From: an uncultured Nostocoides sp.
Lineage (GTDB): Bacteria; Actinomycetota; Actinomycetes; Actinomycetales; Dermatophilaceae
Direction of reading: 5' to 3'
Assembly (NCBI GenBank): GCA_936931335.1
Contig: CAKZIH010000276.1
Location: forward strand, 1-6,480
DNA length: 6,480 nt
Part shown: piece by piece, positions 1-5,227 of the stretch
Layout of the letters: each line of letters opens with the position of its first letter
How positions within the stretch are numbered: position 1 is the stretch's first letter
Program-made: the position numbers and the translations under genes
The notes under the pieces: model-generated
Told to the model about the DNA's origin: nothing
The model's database searches: none
What the model saw: the letters and a program-made list of their open reading frames with translations, nothing else

Positions 1-341
1 AACTCAGCCACCGTCAATAGTCCCGTCCCAGCCGACCGAGTCACGAGGAGGTCAAGATCGCTGCCCGGCCCATCGGATCCGCGCACGGCGGAGCCAAACA
101 CGCGGATATTGCTCAGCCCACAGCTGTGCGCCAGGGCAACGAGAGCGTCGCGATGGGCGGCCAGTGCATCGTGCGGCAGCGGGCGCGTCGCACGACGCAG
201 CCGCTCCAGCATTGCCTCTGAGGCGGTGCGCCGGCCCGCCTCGTATGCCGCGATATTGGGTTGGGCAACACCGGAGCGCGCGGCCAACTCGGTCTGGCTG
301 AGGCCGGCAGCCTCGCGCAGCTCGCGAACGGCATTCGTCAT
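1..341 (-). CDS. XRE-type helix-turn-helix protein with C-terminal nucleotidyltransferase domain (3' end outside window)
   Basis: An open frame runs from an ATG at 339-341 off the left edge, giving 113 complete codons with no stop. Residues about 5-50 form an XRE/Cro-type helix-turn-helix; the core reads GLSQTELAARSGV, then QPNIAAYEAGRRTAS. Residues 82-100 carry the minimal nucleotidyltransferase signature: FGSAVRG, then SDLDLLV, with G83-S84 and the metal-binding pair D95 and D97. The layout, DNA-binding domain then MNT-type transferase, matches stand-alone HTH-NTase regulators of actinobacteria, which I would expect to act as antitoxin-like regulators; that role is inference. An in-frame ATG at 351-353 would add four residues, but neither start has a Shine-Dalgarno sequence. 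A TATGGT hexamer 7 nt before the 341 start favours that start on a leaderless transcript. Two inverted repeats overlap the start region. Any partner toxin would lie left of the window. Confidence 0.82.
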   Translation of the reverse strand, partial: MTNAVRELREAAGLSQTELAARSGVAQPNIAAYEAGRRTASEAMLERLRRATRPLPHDALAAHRDALVALAHSCGLSNIRVFGSAVRGSDGPGSDLDLLVTRSAGTGLLTVAE

Positions 342-366
342 GGTCGTGACCATATCCCGTGATATG
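340..366 (-). promoter_or_regulatory. Two overlapping inverted repeats and a possible -10 at the start of the HTH-nucleotidyltransferase gene
   Basis: Positions 340-353 read ATGGTC-GT-GACCAT, a perfect inverted repeat with 6-nt arms. Positions 351-366 read CATATC-CCGT-GATATG, a second perfect 6-nt inverted repeat sharing three bases with the first. On the minus strand TATGGT (349-354) fits the actinobacterial -10 consensus TANNNT and sits 7 nt before the ATG at 341. No convincing -35 is visible. The gene encodes an HTH protein, so these palindromes are candidate autoregulatory operator sites; this is inference. Confidence 0.45.
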
Positions 367-420
367 TCCCCGTTGCATGCCCATCATCAGCAGGAGCACG
401 CCCAGCCGCAACCTTGCAGG

Positions 421-1368
421 TCAGTCGGTGGCGGCCACCCGCTCGACGAACTCGATGATCTCCCGCTCGACGTCCGCGCGGGTGGTCGGCTCGTTGTGAA
501 CCTCGTGGCGCACGCCCGGGAAGACCCGTGTGCGCACATCCGCGTGCCCAGTGTCGTGCAGCCGGTTCGCTACGTGGTAGGCACCTTCGCCGTAATTGGT
601 GACCGGGTCCTGATCGCCGGCGAGGATGAGGACGGGCAGATCCGTCGGCAGTGAGCCGTAGAACTCGTCGCCGTTCGCTTGGTCGTAGAGGTCGACGAAG
701 CCCTGCAGGAATCGCGAGCTGAGCGGCGCACCAAAGTTGTTGAATGGGTCGCGGGGATGGTCGGCGACCACGTCCGCGTCGAGGGCCACCCACGCAGTCG
801 GCCCAGCACCCTCCCCATACCGTCCCACGAAGCCGTCGAAGAGCTGACCGACGAGGGCGTCCGGCACCGGATCCGCGCGGTTCTCAGCCGCGGCGAGGCG
901 GGCGAGCTCAGCCCGATCGAGGGTCGCCTCAGCGCCACGCATCTGCGCGGCAATGCCACCCAGAATCAGCCCCGCGAGATTCGCCTGGGGGTCGGCGGCC
1001 ACGACTCGCCCGATGACCGAGCCCCAGCTATGCCCAAAGAGCACGTATGGCGGGTCCGGCAGCAACTCGCGGACCTTCGCTTGGAGAGTGAGTTCGTCAG
1101 CAACGACCACGCGCGCGGAGTCGTCACCGGCATCCGCCCAGACCCCCGACTGCATCGCGGTGCGCCCATGGCCGGCGTGGTCATCGGCCGCTACGGCATA
1201 CCCCTGGTCCAAGAGCGCGCTGATCAGGTGGAGGTAGCGTCGAGAGTGCTCGCCGAGACCATGGACGATCTGGACGACGGCCCTGGGAGGCGAGGTCGGG
1301 GTGTAGAGCCAGCCCTGAATGGTGTCGCGGCCGTTGGCCGAAGTGAATTCGATCTCGTACAGAGACAT
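421..1368 (-). CDS. Alpha/beta hydrolase, monoacylglycerol lipase / serine aminopeptidase S33-like
   Basis: This is a 315-residue cytosolic alpha/beta hydrolase of the Hydrolase_4 (monoglyceride lipase-like) type. The oxyanion-hole region is HGLGEH (36-41), followed by DHAGHG (63-68), a family hallmark. The nucleophile elbow is GHSWG (112-116) with S114. The acid is probably D254 in AGDQDPV, and the catalytic histidine is H288 in FPGVRHEVHNE. A cap domain of about 80 residues lies between strand 6 and the acid. No signal peptide or membrane segment is seen. The likely substrates are monoacylglycerols or other small esters; the exact one cannot be read from sequence. An in-frame start eight codons upstream (1392) exists, but the ATG at 1366-1368 is preferred because MSLYEIEF begins the first strand and a GAGAG stretch lies 7-8 nt upstream. 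The 128 nt between it and the upstream gene suggest its own promoter. Confidence 0.9.
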   Translation of the reverse strand: MSLYEIEFTSANGRDTIQGWLYTPTSPPRAVVQIVHGLGEHSRRYLHLISALLDQGYAVAADDHAGHGRTAMQSGVWADAGDDSARVVVADELTLQAKVRELLPDPPYVLFGHSWGSVIGRVVAADPQANLAGLILGGIAAQMRGAEATLDRAELARLAAAENRADPVPDALVGQLFDGFVGRYGEGAGPTAWVALDADVVADHPRDPFNNFGAPLSSRFLQGFVDLYDQANGDEFYGSLPTDLPVLILAGDQDPVTNYGEGAYHVANRLHDTGHADVRTRVFPGVRHEVHNEPTTRADVEREIIEFVERVAATD

Positions 1369-1496
1369 GGCCGAGCTCTCTCGTGGACGCACCGACCCGG
1401 CTATCGGCGTCGGGCCGAACGTAGCACCGTCGTTCGCCGGTTTCGGGATCGGTCCACGTCATCGCCGAACCGAGGGCCTCCCCACGGGGTCGCCCA

Positions 1497-1766
1497 TTAC
1501 TGGGCCAATTGCGTCTGCTTCCACGCCGCGTATTTCTCCCGCAGGCACGCGCCGCAAGGACGAAACCCGGCGGCGATAGCGGTGGATTCGTCGGCAAAGA
1601 ACACCCGGTTCTGCCGGTAGCCGCCCTTCGCGAGCGCCCGTAAGGAGGCTGGGCAGTCGAGGCGTCCGTAGATGCGCCCTTTGCGATTGCCGCCGAGGGT
1701 GCCCGGAGTCGCGCTCTGGTATGGCGTGCGATCCGAGCCGAGGAGCGTGTACGTCTTGGCCTCCAT
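1497..1766 (-). CDS. Small Ada-type metal-binding domain protein
   Basis: This 89-residue protein corresponds to the N-terminal zinc domain of the Ada DNA-repair protein without the methyltransferase or AraC parts. The Ada hallmark is clear: RVFFADESTAIAAGFRPCGAC (54-74) matches the conserved end of that domain, including C71 and C74. Upstream lies YGRLDCPAS with C38. In Ada, four cysteines bind zinc and one accepts methyl groups from phosphotriesters; here the equivalent of the second (C-x3-C) is leucine, leaving three cysteines. Tetrahedral zinc binding would need another ligand. Similar stand-alone proteins occur in actinobacteria, usually as predicted metal-binding proteins of unknown role, so a repair function should not be assumed. 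The start at ATG 1764-1766 has GGGG 5 nt upstream; a GTG at 1818-1820 would add 18 low-complexity residues. It follows hepT by about 100 nt. Confidence 0.8.
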   Translation of the reverse strand: MEAKTYTLLGSDRTPYQSATPGTLGGNRKGRIYGRLDCPASLRALAKGGYRQNRVFFADESTAIAAGFRPCGACLREKYAAWKQTQLAQ

Positions 1767-1868
1767 CACATCCCCGCGCCGGCCGTCAGGCGTCGAAGCG
1801 GGACTCCCCTCCGTTGCCACAATTCGAAACGTCTCGGGTCGCGGACGTGCACCCGCTTGGAGTCTGGG

Positions 1869-2204
1869 TCAGTCAGCAGGGACGTCACTTCGCAGCGCGG
1901 CCGCGAGCGGCGGGAGATGGGTCTCGACGACGTCGCGGACAACGTCGACGTCGACCCCGAAGTATTGGTGGACCAGGATGTTCCGGAAGCCACGGATCTG
2001 CGGCCAGGGAACGTCCGGGTGCGCAGCGGTGATCTCCTCCGGGAGGTGGTTGACGGCTTCGCCGATAATCTGCAGATTGCGTTCGATCGCGTCCTCCGCC
2101 ATCTCCGCCAGATCACGATCGCCAACCAGCAGGGCGACGTATCGGTGGCACCGCTCAATGGCCTCAAGTACGTCATCGATGCGCTCGGAAGCACCGCGCC
2201 TCAC
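1869..2204 (-). CDS. hepT: HepT-type HEPN ribonuclease toxin
   Basis: This 111-residue, mostly helical protein belongs to the HepT (formerly DUF86) family. The diagnostic RX4HXY motif is present as R74-N-I-L-V-H79-Q-Y81, within IRGFRNILVHQYFGVD. In characterised HEPN toxins the Arg and His form the RNase active site, and in HepT the Tyr is AMPylated by the partner MntA. The N-terminal part (DDVLEAIERC, then AEDAIERNLQIIGEAVNHLP) also matches the family. The start is GTG at 2202-2204, overlapping the mntA stop as GTGA, so translation is probably coupled to the antitoxin. Length and motif are intact, so it appears functional. The role is cytoplasmic: RNA (often tRNA) cleavage in stress or phage defence, by family knowledge. 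Confidence 0.93.
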   Translation of the reverse strand: MRRGASERIDDVLEAIERCHRYVALLVGDRDLAEMAEDAIERNLQIIGEAVNHLPEEITAAHPDVPWPQIRGFRNILVHQYFGVDVDVVRDVVETHLPPLAAALRSDVPAD

Positions 2205-2530
2205 AGTGCCAACGCATCCACGAGTGCCGAGGCCGAGATCGGTCGCTTAAGCAGTTGAACGGGAAACACGTCGATGTCATCCCGACCGAACAGGGCTCGC
2301 GTTTCCTCCATCAACCCAGAGGCTCGCATGAGCAGGTTTCCGTCGGCAGGGTCCATCTCGACGAGAATGTCGATGTCCGACCCCGCGTGCGCCGTACCGC
2401 GGGCGACCGAGCCGAACAACTTCGGGTTGGTCGCGCCATACCGATCGAGAAGCGTCTGGAACGCGTCTCGACGCGCAGCCAAGAGTTCGCGCAAGGCGAG
2501 ACTCTCCGGCGTCACGGCGACCTCAGACAT
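2201..2530 (-). CDS. mntA: MntA-type nucleotidyltransferase antitoxin
   Basis: This 109-residue minimal nucleotidyltransferase carries the GSX10DXD signature: G40-S41 in LFGSVARG, and D52 and D54 in GSDIDILVEM. D87 in RDDIDVF is the likely third carboxylate. In studied MntA-HepT pairs this protein transfers AMP from ATP to a tyrosine of HepT and so neutralises it. Here it precedes hepT with a 4-nt GTGA overlap, the usual antitoxin-first order, so the two form one operon. The ATG at 2528-2530 is the only sensible start. A GAGG lies only 2 nt before it, too close for a normal ribosome site. A TAACCT hexamer 6 nt upstream suggests a leaderless transcript. The nearest upstream gene is the acetyltransferase, about 240 nt away. 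Confidence 0.93.
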   Translation of the reverse strand: MSEVAVTPESLALRELLAARRDAFQTLLDRYGATNPKLFGSVARGTAHAGSDIDILVEMDPADGNLLMRASGLMEETRALFGRDDIDVFPVQLLKRPISASALVDALAL

Positions 2531-2536
2531 GGCCTC

Positions 2537-2542
2537 AGGTTA
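2537..2542 (-). promoter_or_regulatory. Candidate -10 element for mntA-hepT (leaderless)
   Basis: On the minus strand TAACCT fits TANNNT and ends 6 nt before the mntA ATG, so transcription would begin at or next to the start codon. No convincing -35 box stands about 17 nt further upstream. The lack of a usable Shine-Dalgarno sequence agrees with a leaderless message. The call rests on a short, degenerate motif. Confidence 0.35.
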
Positions 2543-2715
2543 TCGGCCAGGTCCAAGCCCCGGCTGACGTTGAACCTGTTACCTCGGTCAACTCGACGGG
2601 CGATCAGAGCGTTGCGCAAATCGACACCCGGCCAAATAGCTAAAAGTCCATGAGCAACTCTGCCGCGGCACTCACCGAGTCAGTGGCTTCAGACGATCCG
2701 CGTCAATAACGTCAG

Positions 2716-2736
2716 ACGTTGAAGCGGAACTCCACC
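2716..2736 (-). repeat. Orphan copy of the ychF 3' end (att-like direct repeat, left copy)
   Basis: These 21 bases, starting ACGTTGAAG and ending ACTCCACC on the plus strand, are identical and in the same orientation to 4131-4151, the last coding bases of ychF. Read on the minus strand with one extra base, they give VEFRFNV followed directly by TGA (2712-2714), just as ychF ends VEFRFNV and TAG. Past the 21 bases the similarity to ychF stops. The copy lies 35 nt beyond the acetyltransferase stop and has no open frame leading into it, so it is a gene-end remnant. An inverted repeat AACGTC-A-GACGTT (2708-2720) straddles its edge. The likely meaning is an attachment site or insertion scar; that part is inference. 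Confidence 0.85.
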
Positions 2737-2771
2737 GAGTTCCGGCACGTAGGACCATCTGCAGTCAGCGA

Positions 2772-3326
2772 CTACCAAGCCCGTCCGCGCAGGTCGATGT
2801 CACCTTCCGGCCACAGCTCGAGCGACGCGGTGATCGGCCGGATGAAGATCGGCTGGCCTGGCTCGTCCACGACAGGTTCGCCATCGCGCCCGATCGACCT
2901 CTCGCGGGCAACGATCCGAGTCCAACCACATGACGCGTAGAACGGGACAACTTGCTCTCGACAGCCCAGGTAGCCGAACGCGACGCCGCCGTGATCGCGC
3001 ATCGACCGCGCTGCCAGCTCCATGAGATCACCCTCGAGACGCTGCCCTCGTGCTTCATCGGAGATCAAGACACCGCCGACCCCCGCGATCGCGACGGTTT
3101 CTGAGCCGACAGAGATCTCGCGGTGTGCCCATCCCACGTGGCCTACAACGCGATCATCGATCCGCGCCATCACGTGGGCATCATGCGGTGCGTAGCCATA
3201 GGGCTGTTCCCGATCCCACTCTCCGAAATCCTCGAGATACTCGCTGTCGAAGAGCCTTCGAAGTTCGCCCAAATCGGTCTCAGTGAGCTCCTTGTGAGCG
3301 ATGACCTCGATCGAATGATGCTTCAC
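2772..3326 (-). CDS. GNAT N-acetyltransferase, AAC(2')-I-like
   Basis: This 184-residue GNAT-fold enzyme would transfer acetyl from acetyl-CoA to an amine. The acetyl-CoA loop is SDEARGQRLEGDLM (89-102), preceded by strand 4, AIAGVGGVLI (79-88); the motif-B region is VPFYASCGW (127-135). RGQRL, the FYASCGW turn and a C-terminal end LRGRAW recall the mycobacterial aminoglycoside 2'-N-acetyltransferase AAC(2')-Ic in both layout and length (about 181 aa). The family similarity is from memory, and the substrate may not be an aminoglycoside. The start is GTG at 3324-3326, which overlaps the PIN-toxin stop as GTGA, so the gene is probably translated in coupling with the toxin-antitoxin pair. No ribosome-binding site of its own is apparent. 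It is the last gene before the orphan ychF-end repeat. Alternatives are a second GNAT-type toxin or an unrelated cargo acetyltransferase. Confidence 0.85.
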   Translation of the reverse strand: MKHHSIEVIAHKELTETDLGELRRLFDSEYLEDFGEWDREQPYGYAPHDAHVMARIDDRVVGHVGWAHREISVGSETVAIAGVGGVLISDEARGQRLEGDLMELAARSMRDHGGVAFGYLGCREQVVPFYASCGWTRIVARERSIGRDGEPVVDEPGQPIFIRPITASLELWPEGDIDLRGRAW

Positions 3327-3748
3327 GCGTCAACCTTCCACGGATCGACCAGCTCGACGCCGGTGTCCACGAAGTCCTTCACGTTGCGCGTCGCGCAGGT
3401 TGCTTCGTGCGCCAGGCAGATCGCGGCGATCTGCGCGTCGGCTGTACTGATCGGCGCGCCCGTGCTCTCCCGAGCCACGAGCACGTCTGCATAGAGGTCG
3501 GCCGCTACGTCATCGAACGGCAGCACAGCGCGACTGTCCCGGTACGGCTCGAGCGCTGCGGCGATGGACCGGGTCAACTCACCCTTCCGCCGGCCATCCG
3601 GCAGCCGCCGCACGCCCGCCAACAGCTCCGCGAGCGTGACAGACGTGATCGCAACATCACCCGTCAACGACGCGAGCCAGTCCACCACGCGTGGCTCCGG
3701 CGACGGCCGGAAGATCTCCGAGATGACGTTCGTGTCGAGGACTATCAC
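3323..3748 (-). CDS. vapC: PIN-domain ribonuclease toxin, VapC/FitB type
   Basis: This is a 141-residue single PIN domain, full length for VapC/FitB toxins, which are Mg2+-dependent endoribonucleases. The acidic residues are in place: D5 in MIVLDTNVISE, E41 in TLAELLAGV, D104 in STADAQIAAI and D125 in TRNVKDF. LDTNVISE and the TRNxKDF ending are typical of the FitB branch. The start is GTG at 3746-3748, overlapping the antitoxin stop as GTGA; the toxin stop overlaps the acetyltransferase GTG in the same way. Translation therefore depends on the upstream antitoxin, which fits the usual excess of antitoxin. All catalytic residues are present, so the toxin looks active unless held by its antitoxin. 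The RNA target cannot be told from sequence. Confidence 0.95.
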   Translation of the reverse strand: MIVLDTNVISEIFRPSPEPRVVDWLASLTGDVAITSVTLAELLAGVRRLPDGRRKGELTRSIAAALEPYRDSRAVLPFDDVAADLYADVLVARESTGAPISTADAQIAAICLAHEATCATRNVKDFVDTGVELVDPWKVDA

Positions 3749-3978
3749 TCGAAGTCCACCGCCCGCGCGACGTCATCGCGCGCCGCGATCGACAGGCCCT
3801 CGATACCGCCGACGTCCTGCGCCGCGGCCAGCAGAGCGACTCCGATGTGCGGCCTCCGTGCGACCTTGGTAAGGATGGCGCGAACCTCGGCCTCCATGGA
3901 CCGACCGTGCTCCTTCGCCTGCGCGGCGAGCTGCCGCTTCACGGCGTCGTCGAGACCGCGAACGATGATGGATGACAT
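3745..3978 (-). CDS. vapB: Ribbon-helix-helix antitoxin, FitA/VapB type
   Basis: This 77-residue antitoxin has an N-terminal FitA-like ribbon-helix-helix (residues 1-36). The strand is SSIIVRGLDD, followed by KRQLAAQAKEHGRSMEAEVRAIL, the standard two-helix pattern with the HGRSMEAE turn. The C-terminal half (about 43-77) would be the toxin-binding tail, ending ARAVDFE. By family knowledge the dimer binds its promoter palindrome and, with toxin bound, represses the operon. The ATG at 3976-3978 is fixed by an exceptionally strong Shine-Dalgarno sequence, and a palindrome lies just upstream of that. It is the first gene of an antitoxin-toxin-acetyltransferase operon. Confidence 0.94.
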   Translation of the reverse strand: MSSIIVRGLDDAVKRQLAAQAKEHGRSMEAEVRAILTKVARRPHIGVALLAAAQDVGGIEGLSIAARDDVARAVDFE

Positions 3979-3982
3979 CGGC

Positions 3983-3995
3983 GATCACCTCCTCC
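3983..3995 (-). promoter_or_regulatory. Very strong Shine-Dalgarno of the vapB-like antitoxin
   Basis: On the minus strand the stretch GGAGGAGGTGATC contains the full complement of the 16S rRNA 3' end. It ends 4 nt before the ATG, and the GGAGG core is 9 nt away. It is by far the best ribosome site in the window. It contrasts with the toxin and acetyltransferase genes, which depend on overlaps, and so favours antitoxin excess. Confidence 0.8.
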
Positions 3996-4013
3996 GCTAT
4001 CAATCATGATAGC
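3996..4013 (-). promoter_or_regulatory. Palindromic operator/promoter of the toxin-antitoxin-acetyltransferase operon
   Basis: Positions 3996-4013 read GCTATCA-ATCA-TGATAGC, a perfect inverted repeat with 7-nt arms and a 4-nt centre, in an AT-rich island within GC-rich DNA. It touches the Shine-Dalgarno sequence and contains TATCAT on the minus strand, which fits a TANNNT -10 box. FitA/VapB proteins are known to bind such inverted repeats, so this is the probable operator where the antitoxin-toxin complex represses its own operon. No strong -35 box is evident. Confidence 0.65.
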
Positions 4014-4063
4014 ACTGCCGGATCGCGCCACACCAGCGCCTGCGAGGCTCAGTCAGCACAAAT

Positions 4064-4100
4064 CCGCCCCGGCCATCTCGCGGTGAGGCAACCGGGGCGG
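4064..4100 (-). terminator. Probable intrinsic terminator of ychF
   Basis: CCGCCCCGG (4064-4072) pairs perfectly with CCGGGGCGG (4092-4100), a 9-bp all-GC stem. The 19-nt loop can itself form a small CTC/GAG stem. In the ychF transcript the stem is followed by AUUUGUG, a short U-containing tail of the kind seen in GC-rich genomes. It starts 26 nt past the ychF stop and ends before the antitoxin promoter, so it separates the two transcription units. Confidence 0.7.
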
Positions 4101-4126
4101 CGAGCAATGCTAGCTTCGTGTGCCCG

Positions 4127-5212
4127 CTACACGTTGAAGCGGAACTCCACCACGTCGCCGTCCTGCATGACGTAGTCCTTGCCCTCCAGTCGGGCCTTGC
4201 CGGCCGACTTAACGGCGGTCATCGATCCCAGCTCATCGAGGTCTGAGAAAGAGACCACCTCGGCCTTGATGAAGCCCTTCTGGAAGTCGGTGTGGATGAC
4301 GCCCGCAGCCTGGGGCGCGGTCCAGCCCTGCCGAATCGTCCAGGCGCGCGATTCCTTGGGGCCGGCGGTGAGATAGGTCTGCAGGCCGAGAGTGTGAAAG
4401 CCAGTGCGTGCCAACTGATTCAGACCGGACTCCTCCGCACCGAAACTCTGCAGCAACTCCAGCGCCTCGTCCTCGGACATCTCCATGAGGTCCATCTCGA
4501 GCTTGGCGTTGAGGAAGACCGCATCCGCGGGGGCGACGAGCTTCCGCAGCGAGCCCTGCAGCGCGCTGTCACCGAGCTGGTCCTCGTCGAGGTTGAAGAC
4601 ATAGATGAACGGTTTGGTGGTCAGCAGCCCGAGGCTGGTTGCCAGGTCGCGGTCCACCCCGGCGGCGGCGCCCGCGGCATACAGGGTGTTGCCGGCCTCG
4701 AGCACCTGCTGGGCGGCGAGCGCGGTGTCCAGGAGCGCCTTGTCGGCCTTCTTGGCCTTGACTTCCTTCTCCAGGCGCGGGACCGCCTTCTCCAGCGTCT
4801 GCAGATCGGCAAGGATCAGCTCGGTCTCGATGACCTCGATGTCGTCCTTGGGCGATACCTTGCCGTCGACGTGCACCACATCGTCGTCGTTGAACGCGCG
4901 CACCACCTGGCAGATCGCGTCGGCCTCGCGGATATTGGCGAGGAACTTGTTGCCCAGCCCCTCCCCCTCCGAGGCGCCCTTGACGATGCCGGCGATGTCG
5001 ACGAAGGAGACGGCCGCGGGCAAGATGCGCTCGGACTTGTAGATCTGCGCGAGCCTGTTCAACCGCCCGTCCGGCAGCGGGACCACCCCGACATTGGGCT
5101 CGATGGTCGCGAACGGATAGTTCGCGGCGAGCACATTGTTCTTCGTCAGGGCATTGAAGAGAGTGGACTTGCCGACGTTGGGCAGACCGACGATGCCGAT
5201 GGTGAGAGCCAC
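4127..5212 (-). CDS. ychF: Redox-regulated ATPase YchF (Obg-family P-loop protein)
   Basis: This is full-length YchF (361 aa), a universally conserved Obg-family P-loop protein that prefers ATP to GTP and associates with ribosomes. The P-loop is GLPNVGKS (9-16), switch I surrounds NYPFATIEPN (31-40), and G3 is DIAG (72-75). The G4 position reads NLDE (207-210) instead of NKxD, the change that explains ATP specificity. A helical, coiled-coil-like insertion spans about 132-185, and the C-terminal TGS domain covers about 275-358, ending VVEFRFNV. The start is GTG at 5210-5212, fixed by the conserved N-terminus, and lacks any Shine-Dalgarno sequence. The gene begins 12 nt after the alpha-galactosidase stop. 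Its last 21 coding bases are repeated at 2716-2736, and a terminator-like hairpin follows its stop. Confidence 0.98.
   Translation of the reverse strand: MALTIGIVGLPNVGKSTLFNALTKNNVLAANYPFATIEPNVGVVPLPDGRLNRLAQIYKSERILPAAVSFVDIAGIVKGASEGEGLGNKFLANIREADAICQVVRAFNDDDVVHVDGKVSPKDDIEVIETELILADLQTLEKAVPRLEKEVKAKKADKALLDTALAAQQVLEAGNTLYAAGAAAGVDRDLATSLGLLTTKPFIYVFNLDEDQLGDSALQGSLRKLVAPADAVFLNAKLEMDLMEMSEDEALELLQSFGAEESGLNQLARTGFHTLGLQTYLTAGPKESRAWTIRQGWTAPQAAGVIHTDFQKGFIKAEVVSFSDLDELGSMTAVKSAGKARLEGKDYVMQDGDVVEFRFNV
4131..4151 (-). repeat. ychF 3' end, right copy of the 21-bp direct repeat
   Basis: These bases are the coding end of ychF (most of VEFRFNV) and are identical to 2716-2736, 1415 bp away, in the same orientation. 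The match begins at the second base of the last codon: GTG then TAG here, GTC then TGA in the other copy. Both copies therefore keep valine and a stop with different flanking bases. This is the pattern expected when an element integrates into a gene end and restores it. Confidence 0.85.
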
Positions 5213-5221
5213 GGGGACAAG

Positions 5222-5227
5222 AGTCTA
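5222..5227 (-). promoter_or_regulatory. Candidate -10 element for ychF overlapping the upstream stop codon
   Basis: On the minus strand TAGACT fits TANNNT and lies 9 nt before the ychF GTG; its TAG is the alpha-galactosidase stop codon. The start has no Shine-Dalgarno sequence, so a nearly leaderless transcript from here is possible. Read-through from the alpha-galactosidase gene is the alternative, since no terminator fits in the 12-nt gap. The motif is weak and no -35 is obvious. Confidence 0.25.

Noticed and set aside
1480..1489. CCCC-AC-GGGG inverted repeat just beyond the Ada-like gene stop
   Set aside because: The loop would be only 2 nt and no U-tract follows, so it is not a credible terminator.
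679..1620. A 313-codon open frame on the plus strand
   Set aside because: It is antisense to the alpha/beta hydrolase, whose catalytic residues are all present, and extends across an intergenic gap into the Ada-like gene. The protein is Arg/Pro-rich with no recognisable domain.
1767..1820. Longer form of the Ada-like protein starting at GTG 1818-1820
   Set aside because: The extra 18 residues look like translated leader with no family similarity, no ribosome site precedes that GTG, and the ATG at 1766 has a GGGG at suitable distance.
2566..2574. GACGTTGAA, a possible third partial copy of the ychF end
   Set aside because: Only nine bases match and the flanking bases do not align with ychF, so it may be chance. 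It is mentioned only beside the repeat finding.
2680..2696. Weak hairpin CACT...AGTG left of the orphan repeat, as a leftover native terminator of ychF
   Set aside because: The stem is only four pairs, a mismatch and two more pairs, with no U-tract directly after it. It is too weak to call.
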